NCBI GenBank assembly: GCA_024663395.1
Contig: JANFAH010000005.1
Coordinates: 558,001 to 622,000 of the forward strand
Direction of reading: 5' to 3'
Length of the DNA stretch: 64,000 bases
Source of the DNA: Pisolithus tinctorius
Lineage: Eukaryota; Basidiomycota; Agaricomycetes; Boletales; Pisolithaceae
In this document: positions 1-12,634 of the stretch, piece after piece
Layout of the letters: every line of letters begins with the position of its first letter
Numbering within the stretch: position 1 is the first letter of the stretch
Position numbers and translations under genes: made by a program
Notes under the pieces: generated by a model
What the model was told of the DNA's origin: nothing
Seen by the model: only the letters and a program-made list of their open reading frames with translations
Databases searched by the model: none

Positions 1-317
1 ACATGAAATCCAATGAATTTGGGGTAAGCGGCGGACAAGTGCCAAAACATATCGAAAATACTAGCTGCACGAGTACTGCCGAATCACCATTGTCTGATTC
101 GGGGAACGGTCTTGTTTCTGCCGATTACCGTGATCCATTCAACGAAGAATCGCCCGTCTCGCAAACATCCCCTGCGAGCATGAAGATCGTGCGTTCTCTG
201 TCTCCGTTTTCCATGACTTCTTCCAGGGAGGACGTCGACGAAGACGATGACACTCACTGTCGCCATCCCTCAATGTTTTCTACGGCATCGGGGACGAGGT
301 TTATTGAACACTTGTAG
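1..317 (+). CDS. 3' end of an unrecognised gene (truncated by window edge)
   Basis: An open frame of about 104 codons runs from the window edge to a TAG at 315-317. The peptide is Ser-rich with an acidic patch (residues EDVDEDDD) and no recognisable domain, like the low-complexity tail of a regulatory or membrane protein. The first in-frame ATG (position 3) need not be the start, because the gene probably begins upstream. I do not recognise it, and it could be a chance frame. Confidence 0.35.
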   Translation, partial: MKSNEFGVSGGQVPKHIENTSCTSTAESPLSDSGNGLVSADYRDPFNEESPVSQTSPASMKIVRSLSPFSMTSSREDVDEDDDTHCRHPSMFSTASGTRFIEHL

Positions 318-357
318 GCACTACTAGTCTGGCGTGTCGTATATTCCTTGGACCAGC

Positions 358-576
358 TCACTTGCTAGCCACGTACCTTGTGCTAATTATTGTAAAATCC
401 TCTAGTAACCAGTGCATTCCCAATGATGTCCTTGCCTTCCACTTATCGTTTTCCATTTTCTCCTCCCAGAATTTGGAAACAAGTTGAACCTTTATAAACT
501 TGCATGACTTCTTCAAGTCGTAGACCGTCTGCACAGTAGCGGACGACTTGCTGCAGTCCAGTTTGACCCCTGCCAA
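358..576 (-). other. Possible exon remnant abutting the foldback element
   Basis: A minus-strand open frame of 72 codons ends exactly at the outer border of the foldback element. Its composition looks coding (charged, with WEEKMENDKWKAR-like residues), and a good splice donor (GTACGTGG on the minus strand, near 372-365) follows the codons for STR. It may be an exon of a gene broken by the insertion. No family is recognised and no partner exon was found, so confidence is low. Confidence 0.2.
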
Positions 577-981
577 ATATTACACATGGGAAATTTCAGT
601 ATTTTGATGTGAGCAAAAGATAATTCCAAAGCCAAATGCAGAGTATTATCTCCTGATATAGTAATATCTATAATGCATGACTCTATATTTGGAGGTGTTG
701 TAGAATATCCGCCAAAATGTGAATTTATGTTAGCAATTACAACGTCCCAAAAATGGAAAAGAAAAATTTATGTTTGGCTGTCATTTAAATTTTTGATAGT
801 AAATTACACTTCCCATTTTCCATTTTTGGGACGTTTTAATTGCTAACATAAATACACATTTTGGCGGATATTCTACAACACCTCCAAATATAGAGTTATG
901 CATTACAGATATTACTCTGCATTCGGCTTTGGAATTATCTTTTTGCTCACTTAAAATATTGAAATTTCTCATTATGTGATA
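577..981. repeat. Foldback (MITE-like) element with long terminal inverted arms
   Basis: The left arm (about 577-760) and the right arm (about 811-981) are imperfect inverted copies. The left AAATTTCAGTATTTTGATG matches the complement of the right arm's CTTAAAATATTGAAATTT, and the match continues through the arms up to a central AT-rich spacer of about 50 bp. The left arm carries about 17 extra bases near 650-667 that the right arm lacks. The element is far more AT-rich than its surroundings. No transposase is present, so it would be non-autonomous. No clean target-site duplication is visible. Confidence 0.75.
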
Positions 982-1244
982 TGTGTTCGGTTCCTGTACA
1001 CGCCACAGCTCTGGTAGTGATAGTGCTCATGTCTTGATCGTGGAAAGGCTTGATACTGCCCACAGTGTGAAGGACGGAGGCTGTGAGATTCTTTCTGATA
1101 TCACGACCCCACTTTTGTCCTACCCCGCAGCGTATTGTTATGTATTGCACACCACCGCCCCAACAGTCATCACTAGCTCTATTATACCCTACATTATCCT
1201 CCACTCTAACCAGCCCCGCAATCTACACGTAGTCGCTCGATAAC
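982..1244. other. Intergenic, upstream of the DUF4419 gene
   Basis: Nothing beyond short shadow frames is seen. The region ends in a pyrimidine-rich leader just before the ATG at 1245. Confidence 0.5.
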
Positions 1245-2845
1245 ATGTTTCGTAAATCAAAGGATCGCCCACATCCGCCCCCGAAATCGTCCCTCCTGTC
1301 TCCTCCCGGGTTCCAATACCAGTTGCCGGCTTCAGGAAGCAGGTTTACCGAGGACGAAGTCTCAGCTTTCTGGATCTCAGACTCCGGCAGTGAGGTCGCT
1401 TCTCAGGCTTCCTCCATTGCGAGGTCGAAACCCCAAGCGACGACCAAATCGCCAAAGTCGCCACGAAAAACACTCGCCGCCCTACACCATTTACCGGAAT
1501 TTGAGACGTCCAGTATTCGTACATTATCGGTACGTCCCCCCTTGCCCTGGACACAGTTCGAACAGGTGATCATATACGTTCAAGCTAGCCATATCAGCAT
1601 CAGACGTCCGTGTCATTTGTAACCTCGGCTTACGAGGCCGACTCTTTTACCGAGGATGACAGACTGAACATCAAGTCTGGTGAAGACCCGTGTTTATTCC
1701 TGATGTCCAAGGTTGCTCCCGAGGAAAGCCGCAATTGCCTGCTACTCTGGCAGACATCGCTTTCTCAGGATCGTAACGTGATTCGTGATACCATTCCACA
1801 GAAAAACGGTTTCGTCAAAACAGTTATGGAGGCGTTCAATAACCATCGTTGCCTTATCATTCGGCCGGATGACGTGTGGCTTGCTATCCTTCTACAATTC
1901 AGTGCTTTCGTGAACGCCGGTCGAACTACGGACGAAAGCTTCGCGATCAACTTGGGAGACAATCCTCACTCTGCAGATCCCTCAATTATAGCAGAGCAGA
2001 TGATGAGCCTGATGCACAATAGAACATCGAGTTGGGAACTCCAGGAATGGGTTGCGTCCAGTTTCACCACGTCCACCACTGTTGACACGATTGCTTGTGT
2101 GGTGGCTGCTTTGGGAGCGGCAGAGTGGGATTGGAAGGAATATTCTCTCGCTCTCCAAGATATTAACCTCTGTGGCAGCGCAAGAGTGACGCTGGAGGGG
2201 ACGAAGAGAGACTGGGAAAACATACTGATGCGGTTGGGGAAACTGAAGGATTATGGCATTCCAGCGATTGCCTGGTATCACCATCTGTTCCCTGTAATCA
2301 GCCGTTTCGTCGCAGCATATGATAACCCTAACAGTCCCGAAAATCTCGAGTTCTGGAACAGGGTTATCATTTACGACCACGCGGCCGACCCTCCGCTGAT
2401 CAGTGGATGGATTACTGCATTCTGTTTATTCGGAGAGCACGGTCGCTGGCAGGGCAATCCCCTGAATGAGGAGCGGGCGCGTGATCATGAGCCGAGGAAG
2501 CTCCTCCGTCCGGCCAATCCACGCAATCTTACACCGTCGCAATTCGCATTTGTATACATGCACCGTGATCGCTACCCCCGCCTCATGCTAGACGGTTTCC
2601 CTTACCCTACTATCGACATGCGTGTCATTCCATGTGCACGCGCACACCTTGAAGTCAAAATGGTCGATAAGGAGGAGTATGTAAATGGTGAGTTGATCGC
2701 CGGTTCTATCGGGTCCCAGATCTGTTCTACCGAGAAGTCCGAACTATTCCGGAACGGCTTGAGAGACACAGTTCGACCGGTCACAGCTTGGTGGTTTTTC
2801 GAGAGGGATCCCCATAGGTGGCAGGGGGGAAACCCTGTAGCGTAG
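1245..2845 (+). CDS. DUF4419 domain protein
   Basis: Two exons are inferred. Exon 1 is 1245-1529, ending before a GTACGT donor. Exon 2 runs from 1604 (or 1598) to TAG at 2845, giving about 508 aa. Exon 1 encodes a Pro/Ser-rich, probably disordered N-terminus. Exon 2 contains the DUF4419 signature: NGFVKTVMEAFNNHRCLII, then RPDDVWLAILLQFSAFVNA, and later SGWITAFCLFGEHGRW. An alternative donor at 1566 would give a 38-nt intron and is less likely. The function of DUF4419 is unknown; the family is greatly expanded in mushroom-forming fungi. No signal peptide or membrane segment is seen. Confidence 0.8.
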
Positions 2846-3141
2846 TTATTTTCCTACGTGCTTGGCGCTCATTCATATACATTTGGAATTCTACCCTTTC
2901 AGCTACTGTATACTTTATGCATACTACCTTGATGGGTATTTATAGTGCGATCGGAAAGACTCGTATGTGTAGGCTAACTTCCCAGTTTGATCTATCTCAG
3001 TCTATGACGCTCCTGAAGGAGTTGCAACTGCAGTCTTGTCCTAATATTTCTCCCACTGAACCAATTGTTGGTGCATTATAGTATACCACAGGCATCATCC
3101 TGCTACGTATAGCACAAAGGTATCACACAAAAAGATCTATC
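2846..3141. other. Convergent intergenic spacer
   Basis: This spacer lies between the ends of the DUF4419 gene (plus) and the amidohydrolase gene (minus). No gene or repeat is seen. Confidence 0.5.
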
Positions 3142-6100
3142 CTACCCAATTGTTCCGAAATTACAGCAACAGCTTTCCCCTCGAAGTCAAACACGTGTCC
3201 TCCAGGATATGCGACCAGGTCCTGCGGCATCGTGTCATGGATTCCCAACGCTTTTTCAAGATTCGTAGTAACTAGCTTGAGCGCGGTAGCAAGGTCGATA
3301 CTTCCATTCGCCGAAAGGACAACCTAACGCATATTCATGAGCCCGATTTCAAGACGCAATCGCTGAGGTAAAAGGCGTACCCGCGACGCTTCGAAACGTA
3401 AGTGCCGCGCCTCAAACTCGTTAGTCAGGCCGACGCCAACATTGACACCTGCAGCCAACAACACGGATACCAGGGAATCAGCCGTCAACGGCGGCCCGGG
3501 TAAGCTATTTTAACGGGCGTTTGGGCGTGTTGCAACTTCCCGAGAATGAGAAGACGTACATCCTACGTTCGTCCCACGTATCGGGAAACGGCTTGGGCTG
3601 AGTGACAATCACGCTCACTCCAGCGGAGGCAATTTCATTGGCCAGGAGATGAGATTCTGATGCACCAGCAAAAGTCAGTCTGAGAGTCTTCGACGTACGG
3701 TTCTCGTATTCTGCTTTAAGACGAAGAAGTGTAGCCATAATATCCGCGTTGTTAACGTCCACTACGAGTGTTGATCGGCCCTACGGAGTGACGTAGTTAG
3801 GAAGACCAGCGGCACAAACTAGGCGAAGAATACCCACATTCCGCACTCTTTCGAGCATCTCATCTCCACCCGTACCAAACAAAAGGTGGCGCAGCGCTGC
3901 AATCTGGGTACTCACACTCTGGGCACCATTCATGGTGATTGAAACGTGTAGTGCAACGTCGCTTTTTATGGTGGCATTCTCAAGGAGGTGGTGCGCTCCG
4001 AGAGAGAATGCGGTTGATACACCCCGAACAAAATCTCCAGAGGGTGCAACGATGCTGGCGGTCACGCCTCCACGATAGGCCAGACTACGATGTTCCAAAT
4101 CAGTAACCACGACGAAGCATATGCTCTTCGTGCTCACAGCATGTTACGACCTTCAAATTGTAGGCCATCAATAGCACGGATGAGGGTATCTCCGATAATA
4201 GCAGGGGGATCGCGGGCTAGTGGATTGTACACACGTCCATCGTTTGTGGACGGTTCCAAACGGATCTCGGTGAGACCTAAAGGCGAGCCGTATGATGTAT
4301 ACCCGGGTACTATCACACCGCCTTCCAGGTCAATGATTACTATTTCATCATTCAAAAATTCGGAACAAGTCATGCGTGTGCCAGCGCAAACAATCTTCCC
4401 GCTATGCGCCACAACAACTTCAGGGTTCTGATGGATGGCGAGTTCGCCATTGGACCTGGTATAAACACCTCCGACATCAATAAAGACAGCGCGCTGCGCA
4501 GACTTCGGTGTGAGGGGTGGAAGTCCCTCATACTCGAACGCTTCCGTGGCTTCCTTATCGAACTTGGGTGTATCGGGACAGCGTTGCGCGAATGGTGGTT
4601 TAACTGATACGTGGGGTGTCTGGAACTGTCGAATTCCATCGATAAAGACTTGTAGAGGAGTGGCACCCAGACTAAGCGGATGAGAGTCCCATATGACAAC
4701 GTCTGAATTGCAATATATATCGCAGCACCTCTTCTCAGGGAGTCCGAAACTTACCGGCATCGTAACCTTACGGGAGGATCCATTTAGGGTACATATCAAA
4801 GTAGGACAGACCAAAGCTCACCTTCCTGAATGCGGCCAAGTCGGTGACCAAGGCCCATGGCGTTCGCGGGGTTGACTGTTACGGATAAGAGTGCAACATT
4901 TTCTGGAAGTCCGTAGTAATGTGCCAGAGCAGCTTCGTGGAGTAAATAACGGCTATTCACAACCGGATGATCCGACTAGGCAGAGCATCATTGGGTGCAA
5001 GGGCGGAAAGTGATAATGCCGAGCTCACCTTCATGACGACAGAAAGACCGTGGGATGTCAGAATACGGGGTGCAAACTCTGATCCCCGGTACGCTTCTCT
5101 CTTCTTTCTAAAAAAGAAAGCTCTGAACGGTGTAGAAAACATCGAAACGAGAGGCCCTACCTGAAGTTGGCCGCAAACAAGGCTATAGACGGTGCACCAC
5201 CCTGTTTAGAACTTCCAGTGCAGGATCCCTACGGGGAAAGTTGATCACTTACCCACGTCTTTTTTAAAAGATCTGGGACGAGATAAGTTTCCCCTGCGTG
5301 ATGGAACGATGCTACGGGAAAATGGAATTCATTCGTGAGCTGCAACGCCTTAGCACGCGCTGCAAACCGACCAGAAGCGCAGGTGACTGACCCGTACTAT
5401 CATGTCTAAATCCACGGCCTATGGTCTGCGTTAGCTGCTAGCTTCAATCTTGCCAGTCAATTGATACACACCTCGTAGCAGTGCACAGAGAGTTTGACCT
5501 TCCCTCGGAGGACATCCACTAAAGCCTCCCACTGGAGATCCTCTGGGAAATCTCCGAGGCCAGACCATAAACCAGCCTCCACCTTGGAGCAGAATTTGTC
5601 TTGTGCGTCACGAAGCTTGCGCGCGGATTCGTATGCTAACCGGAACTCCCACCCGCTGTCCATGCGAGTCATGGAGTACGCGCTGGAGGGGTTCTCTCCT
5701 GGAGGCTGAATAAGGCCTTTCATGACAGTTTTCCTTCAGCTACCTTGACTTACCGCACGCGTGCCTTGCAAAACAAGCTTGTCAACGTTTTTAAAGAAAT
5801 CGAAAAGAGATGAGCCTACTTCATGTGTCTCCAACGGGGTGGTAGATCGTGATCAAAATAAGTGCCGTTGAGTGTGAAAGGCGGTTCTACAAGCATGGCG
5901 GTGGGGGAACGCTCTTTGACTTGTCGTAATTTGATCACGAATCCTTGACCCCCTACGTAGCAATACTCAATATGAAGAATACACCCTTGGTATCGAACGT
6001 ACCGATATCATTAGCACTCCCAGGGAGAATCTGGGCGGTGGTCACCCCACCAGAACGCGCCAACTCGTAACCTTCATCGTGCGTGTTGAGGCCATCGAGG

Positions 6101-6705
6101 CTTCGTAACCAAGGAAGGATCGGCGCCTTGTAAGAGTTCGTGTCATCAGCACCTGATATTTGAGGAGTAAGGTCTCCCCACACAGCTTGTATCTACGGTG
6201 ACTAATTACCTGTGAGGTCTGGTGCAGAACCGACTCCGAGGTGTGAATGAAGATCGACAAGACCGGGTGTGACCCACGCCCCATGCGCATCTACCACCTC
6301 AAGCTGAAAGTTCTCCAAGAAGTGCAGAGGGAAGTTCCCGACCGCTCTGATCAAGCCCTTCTGCAAGAGTAAGTCACCCTGGACGATTTCCGTTCCATTC
6401 TGACCACCGGTCCATATCCGAGCGTTCTTTATGAGGGTTGGTTTCGTATCCGGGACGTAACGATCTGAATGGTCCCGGCTATGGAAGTTGCGAGGAGGTC
6501 CGGCGGGGGTTCTGGTGTATCTGCACTGAGCAATAATACGCTCTCGTTTGGCTAAGGTTTCTGGGTCCAACGGACGGTAATTGGCTAGTTGGAAAGCGGC
6601 GCTTCCGGAATAGTAGTAGTACAGAGCAGCGCACAAGACGAGGAGGTAAATGCGAGACCACCGACGCGAACGACCATCAGCGGCTGGCCACTTGTAGATG
6701 GCCAT
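3142..6705 (-). CDS. Membrane-anchored amidohydrolase (metallo-dependent hydrolase superfamily, CE9-like)
   Basis: A multi-exon minus-strand gene starting at ATG 6705. The N-terminus is short and basic, followed by one membrane segment (IYLLVLCAALYYYYSGSAAF), suggesting a type II anchor. The amidohydrolase fold follows: LIKNARIWTGG (composite beta domain), then the metal-binding strand GLVDLHSHLGVGS with its HxH. Later exons give SGGVTTAQILPGSAND, ILTSHGLSVVMK, SRYLLHEAALAHYYGLPENV with NPANAMGLGHRLG, then ADVVIWDSHPLSLGATP. The last third (LTFAGASESHLLANEI, GPPLTADSLVSVLLAAGVNV, TNLEKALGIH) completes the fold, with the stop at 3142-3144. Fungal relatives are often annotated as carbohydrate esterase family 9, but the substrate is unknown. 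At least ten introns are needed. No disabling lesion was noticed, though the exons were not all joined base by base. Confidence 0.8.
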
Positions 6706-7125
6706 CTTGTTCGGGGGAGAGGCGAAGGCAGTGGGAGAGTCGACTGCTCCCGGCGCGAAGAATAAAATGGTTCAATATATTCGACCATGTGGGGTTCCAT
6801 GCATTGTGTAACCTAACTCCTCTGGTGTCAACACACACCGGTTAACAACTAGACAAGATTCCGACAGTTCAGGATTAAGACGATGCATTAAGCTAGTACT
6901 AACTAGTAGCTCGGGGAACGACGTCCACGATGAGAATAACTATAAGCACACAAGTGGACCATTAAAGCTTCACCCCCAACTCAAGGCTACATATGCCGGG
7001 CGAGCATATACTTCGTCGTGCAATCCACTGGACATCCGTTAGAAGTGCGACCGGACAGCGTAAGTCGGCATCTTTGAGCAGTCACAGCTTGCTGGTCGCG
7101 CAAACACTTCGAGAAAACGCGACTC
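6706..7125. other. Intergenic, amidohydrolase promoter side
   Basis: This 420-bp gap lies between the amidohydrolase start and the COX16 stop, both on the minus strand. No ORF or repeat of note is seen. Confidence 0.5.
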
Positions 7126-7586
7126 TCATGGCTTGGCGTTCTTCGGTACAGTGGGCTCTGTTGGCGGCACACCCCACTCCGGCAGCCCCGGCGGCCGAGC
7201 AATTCTCTTTTGCTCCCAGTCGTCGTTGCTTACAGCACTGAGTCTCTGGTAACGAAATGAGCCAACATTCAACGTTGTGCCAGAGCAGTACTTACAAAGT
7301 ATTCCTCCCGAATGTCGAGTTTCTTCTTGGCCTTGCCGAGACCGAGCGCTTGTTCGTCGGAAATCTTCAGAGCACATCAAGAAGATAGAAGACGCGATGC
7401 ATGGGGGAGTACCTGTTTGGTCTTCCGATCTTGTAGGTCGTACCTAGTTTGGGTAAATGCTTGCATGCCGAAGGAAGCACCGACGATGATGAGACAAAAC
7501 GGCGCTCCGAAGAGCAACGGGTATTTCTTGATCGTCCGCGCTAGTTTCGATGGGCTGACCGGGTTCGACTGGAATGCTGGCATCAA
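7126..7586 (-). CDS. COX16: Cytochrome c oxidase assembly protein COX16
   Basis: Three exons join cleanly: 7586-7413, 7364-7296 and 7245-7126, all in phase 0, giving 120 aa (119 if the second Met is used). The protein has a short N-terminus, a single membrane segment (LLFGAPFCLIIVGASFGMQ), then the family signature AFTQTRYDLQDRKTKQ, a Lys-rich linker (GLGKAKKKLDIREEYF), and the tail DDWEQKRIARPPGLPEW. COX16 is an inner mitochondrial membrane protein needed to assemble complex IV, acting in COX1/COX2 maturation. The introns are 48 and 50 nt with good GTACTC/GTAAGT donors. It is divergent from ADE12, with 171 bp between the starts. Confidence 0.93.
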
Positions 7587-7757
7587 GACAAGTGTCGTCG
7601 GCCCAAGTCGGTGTTACTATGGCTGCCAAATGGAGTTGCCTTATCTAGCTGGGGTGTTCCGCATCCTTCAAAGATTGGTTTTTCATCCCTGCAGGTATTC
7701 CCACCATTGGTTCGAGGAGCCCAAGTTCAGTGAACGCCATCGGGGAAAGCGTCGGAG

Positions 7758-9434
<1,677 letters not shown>

Positions 9435-9609
9435 ATATCTAAATATCTAAATAGAATATGTATTTCTCTCACGCCACGGGCAGGCTATCAGTGTGTGGCA
9501 TTGTTTGTACGCGCATCCTCGTCACCCTCTGTCACGACCCGCCCGTCACTCGCCTCAGCTGGAGACGCCGTAACAGCGGTCACAACCCGGAGAAGAAGGC
9601 GGGAAACAA

Positions 9610-10748
9610 ATGAATGCGATGGATTCTGTTGTGCACCACAATCCGTCCCAGAGCACCTTGACTACCGTGTCCTCATCCCGCAGGCGCTCACGGGAGAATG
9701 AGACACCTGCCCAGCGTCAAAAGAGGGAGAAAGCAGCCGAGAGGCAGCGTCGGAAGCGGGAGCGTGATCGTCAAGTCAATAGTCTTAATGCTGCCATGTC
9801 ATATCCACACCCGCATGCAGAACCTCAGCCTCCCCCACAACCACAACCAGACCCATCACCAACGCAACCCTTCGCCAGTCAGGAATTAACGCCAGAGGAA
9901 GTAGCGAAGAAGGAAAGAGTTAGGGCCGCCGCTAGGGAACGGCAACGGAAGCATCGGAGTCTGGTCAAGCAGCGGAAAATGAGGGAACTAGGCTTGGAGA
10001 TGACAAGCGAGATGCTGCAGGGAATGGAGGAGGTCCAATTCCGGGTGAACGGCGAAAATCAGTTCCAGCAGGTCATGCCTCACGAAATCCCTCATCAACA
10101 TCCCCTGAACCCACCAGACCCTTCTTTCACTCAACCACTTACGGGCGGACAGAACTTCGCATCGACGCTTCTCCTATCATTTTCATGCGCACCCCTATTA
10201 AAGCAGCACCTGCTGCGAACCCTCTCTATGACAAGCGAGGAATTGGCCTCCTTGGAACCAATCATTGCAGATGCTTTTGATCAGTGGGATCATCAGGTAT
10301 GTCGGTGCTTGGAACCTGCCAATTCCCTCTAACGTTACGCTAGCGACGCATGCACTATGCACAGCAAGCTGCTGCGAAGGCGGCTGATGGTTCGATACCT
10401 GGGCCTTCTGGGCCCCCGTTTCCTAACGTCGATATGAACGATCCATCTGCCAACGCATTCAACGATTCTTCTCAAGCCCATGCTAACGAGTTTCGGGCTC
10501 GGTTTCACAGACCATTAGTTGCTCCCTCCCCTTTCCGGAATTTCAGTGCTGGCGACTCTGCTACTGCCACCACTTCCACCCCTACTTCCACGCCGGGATC
10601 TGGGCCACCGTCAGACCCGATTGATCCCCATCTTACTGGTGTTGTCATTGCATCTGGTGACTCGCGACAAAAGGTCACGTTGGATACGGACTTTGGTCAA
10701 GCCAAAGGAGAGGCGGAGGGTGTCGTTGGTCGCCTCGAGCGATCGTAA
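9610..10748 (+). CDS. Basic-region (bZIP-like) protein, function unknown
   Basis: Two exons (9610-10296, 10344-10748; intron 47 nt) give 363 aa. The N-terminal third contains two related basic, Ala/Arg/Lys-rich segments: RQKREKAAERQRRKRERDR near residue 35 and KKERVRAAARERQRKHRSL near residue 100. Both look like the DNA-contacting half of a bZIP domain, but no clear leucine heptad follows either one. A Pro/Gln/His-rich linker separates them. A short conserved-looking hydrophobic stretch (LLKQHLLRTLSMTSEELASLEPII) precedes the intron, and the C-terminus is Ser/Thr/Pro-rich. It may be a nuclear regulator; this is inference only. Confidence 0.7.
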
Positions 10749-11010
10749 CCAGTTCACCGGCCACAGCCGCATGCATTCGTTCATTTCTTCTCCTGAGATT
10801 CTTCACCCTACAACCATAGGCTAATGTGTTTCTTGCATGGCACGTCGTTGCTTGTATTGTACTCTTACGTCTGTAGTACACTGGACTAAGACACGTGTGT
10901 GGCTTGCTTCTCAAACGGTAGTAGTCAAATTCAAGCGGAGCTTATAACTCTGCGGCGCGGGATTGATGCCGCTTGCAGACTTTGTTGATGCAAACTTCAT
11001 TCCAACGAAC

Positions 11011-12540
11011 ATGGCACTCAGTTTCATAGGGTACGTGTTGTGTTCGTTCCTTTAGTCGTCATTTTTTTCATAAGAAAACAATCAGGAAGCCCATTTCACT
11101 CATTTCGCACTCTGATGTACGATACCGGGGTATCCTGGCTGGTATTGATCCTGCAAATTCGACCATCCAGCTTTCCAATGGTATGTCCATCGTTTGTTTA
11201 GCAGACGTTCTCTCCACTCATTTCATCGCCTAGTCTATTCCATGGGGACAGAATCGCGAAAGTGAGTGTTTTTCCCCATTGAATGGTCGACAAAAAAGAT
11301 GAAACCATTACGGATGTAAATGAGTACTAGCTCACGCGTCCGAGAGCGCATAATTCGTGTGGATGCTTCCGTTGCCTTCCTTCTGACTACTTTCATTCCA
11401 CTCTGTCGAACGGATATTGATGATTTGTTGCAGGCCACAATCTGAATTCATCCCTCCGGTACAAGAGCCATACCAGTACATCATCTTCCGTGCTTCGGAA
11501 GTGAAAGACCTTGCTGTCGACGAACCGGCACCACCTCGACGGAGCGTTCACGATGATCCGGCAGTACTTGGTGTGAGTCTTGTTTTCCTATCATCGTCTC
11601 CCGCGTGGCAATATAGGGTGAAATCAACACGGATGTAAAACGAGTTTCAGACTCGTGTGTCCGAGAGCGCATTCAAACTATGTGGATCTCTCCGTTGCCT
11701 TCCTTCTGACTTTCTTAGTAGTCATAAGCGTCATCATCACTCGTTCTAATGCACGTTTTTCAGGCTTCTGCTCCCGGTGTCCCCCAGGTACCCTATCCAC
11801 CATATGGTGCACCCTACCAACAACCACCTGTACCCCAACCGCCACCTCCGCAACCACAACCCCCTGTGCCATATCCTCAGCAATCACCGCACATTCCCCA
11901 AGAAGCTCCTCAGCCATCACCGGTCCAAAATGGCCAAAACATCCAGCCCGTCAGCGATGGTCCAAGCTCGAGTAACAACGTGCGCCGTCCAAACAATTCT
12001 GTTCAAACTGCGACAGCGTCGTTGGAGACAGTTGAGCGGGCTCTGGGTGATTTGCGCGTCGCCAACGGTGTGTCGGGCGGTAGAGGTGGTCGACGAGGTC
12101 ATCACGGCCAAGATGCCAAGGTCGGCGAGCTGACGGTCCCAAACACTGAATTCGACTTCCAGAGTGCCAATGCCCGTTTTGATAAAGCTGCTTTGGCCCC
12201 CAAGAAGGCCAAGGAGCCAGAAGATGATAAACCCGTGAATGAAGAGTCCCCCGGGGAGAAGGAGAAAGAGAAGGAGGAGCGAGCGTACAACCCCACAAAA
12301 TCATTCTTTGATAATTTATCTTCTTCTACGCAGTCTGCACCTCCACCGCAACGCGGACGACGAGGTGGAGGGGCGCGAAATCGGAGGGAAGAGGAACGAG
12401 AGAGAAATGTTGCCACATTCGGTGAGCCTGGTGGTGTGGGTCTGATGGGTCCTGGTGCATACGTTGGAGGGTATGGTGGTCATGGTCGCAGAGGTGGTCG
12501 ACCACGGCGGGGTGCTCCTCCTGCCGGCAATGGTCGTTAG
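11011..12540 (+). CDS. SCD6: Scd6/Lsm14 (Rap55) family mRNP protein
   Basis: Five exons: 11011-11030, 11086-11180, 11234-11261, 11434-11572 and 11764-12540, giving 352 aa. The N-terminal divergent Lsm domain reads SFIGKPISLISHSDVRYRG, then GILAGIDPANSTIQLSNVYS, GTESRK and YQYIIFRASEVKDL. A Pro/Gln-rich linker follows, then the FDF box (EFDFQSANARFDK), the FFD/TFG region (YNPTKSFFDNLSS) and an RGG-rich tail (RGRRGGGARNRR ... GRRGGRPRRG). Scd6 binds eIF4G through RGG repeats and Dhh1/Edc3 partners through FDF, repressing translation and promoting decapping in P-bodies. Introns 3 and 4 are unusually long (172 and 191 nt) and carry the two related elements listed separately. Confidence 0.92.
11296..11386 (+). 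ncRNA. Candidate intronic box C/D snoRNA, copy 1 (snR52/U83-like guide)
   Basis: Lies in SCD6 intron 3. Seen: AAGATGA at 11296-11302 (one mismatch to the C box RUGAUGA), hairpin TGAG-TACTAG-CTCA at 11321-11334, core GTCCGAGAGCGCAT, a GTGGATG stretch that could be C', then TTGCCTTCCTT directly followed by CTGA at 11383-11386 as D box. The guide is complementary to AAGGAAGGCA of 18S rRNA, placing the fifth base from D opposite the A methylated in yeast as A420 (human A468). This matches what is known for snR52 and U83. The C box and terminal stem are weak, so this remains a candidate. Confidence 0.5.
11615..11709 (+). ncRNA. Candidate intronic box C/D snoRNA, copy 2
   Basis: Lies in SCD6 intron 4 and is a diverged copy of the element in intron 3. 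It has ACGGATGTAAAA, a perfect hairpin ACGAGT-TTCAG-ACTCGT at 11640-11655, the shared core GTCCGAGAGCGCATT, TGTGGAT, then the same guide TTGCCTTCCTT and CTGA at 11706-11709. The hairpin bases differ from copy 1 but still pair. The C-box candidate AGGGTGA is poorer than in copy 1 (5 of 7). Confidence 0.48.
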
Positions 12541-12634
12541 TAGCTTTTAGCTTTAGGGTCTTCACATTTCGTTCGATTTCAAGGCACTGCGTGTCTTTGC
12601 AGAAAGATTACTACTACAAATCAGTTCACCCACA

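Noticed and set aside
5953..6290. Overlapping minus-strand frames as separate genes in the 3.1-6.7 kb region
   Set aside because: They are exons and shadows of the single amidohydrolase gene; the family motifs appear in order across them.
11678..12565. Minus-strand frames opposite SCD6
   Set aside because: They are shadows of the low-complexity Pro/Gly/Arg coding sequence.
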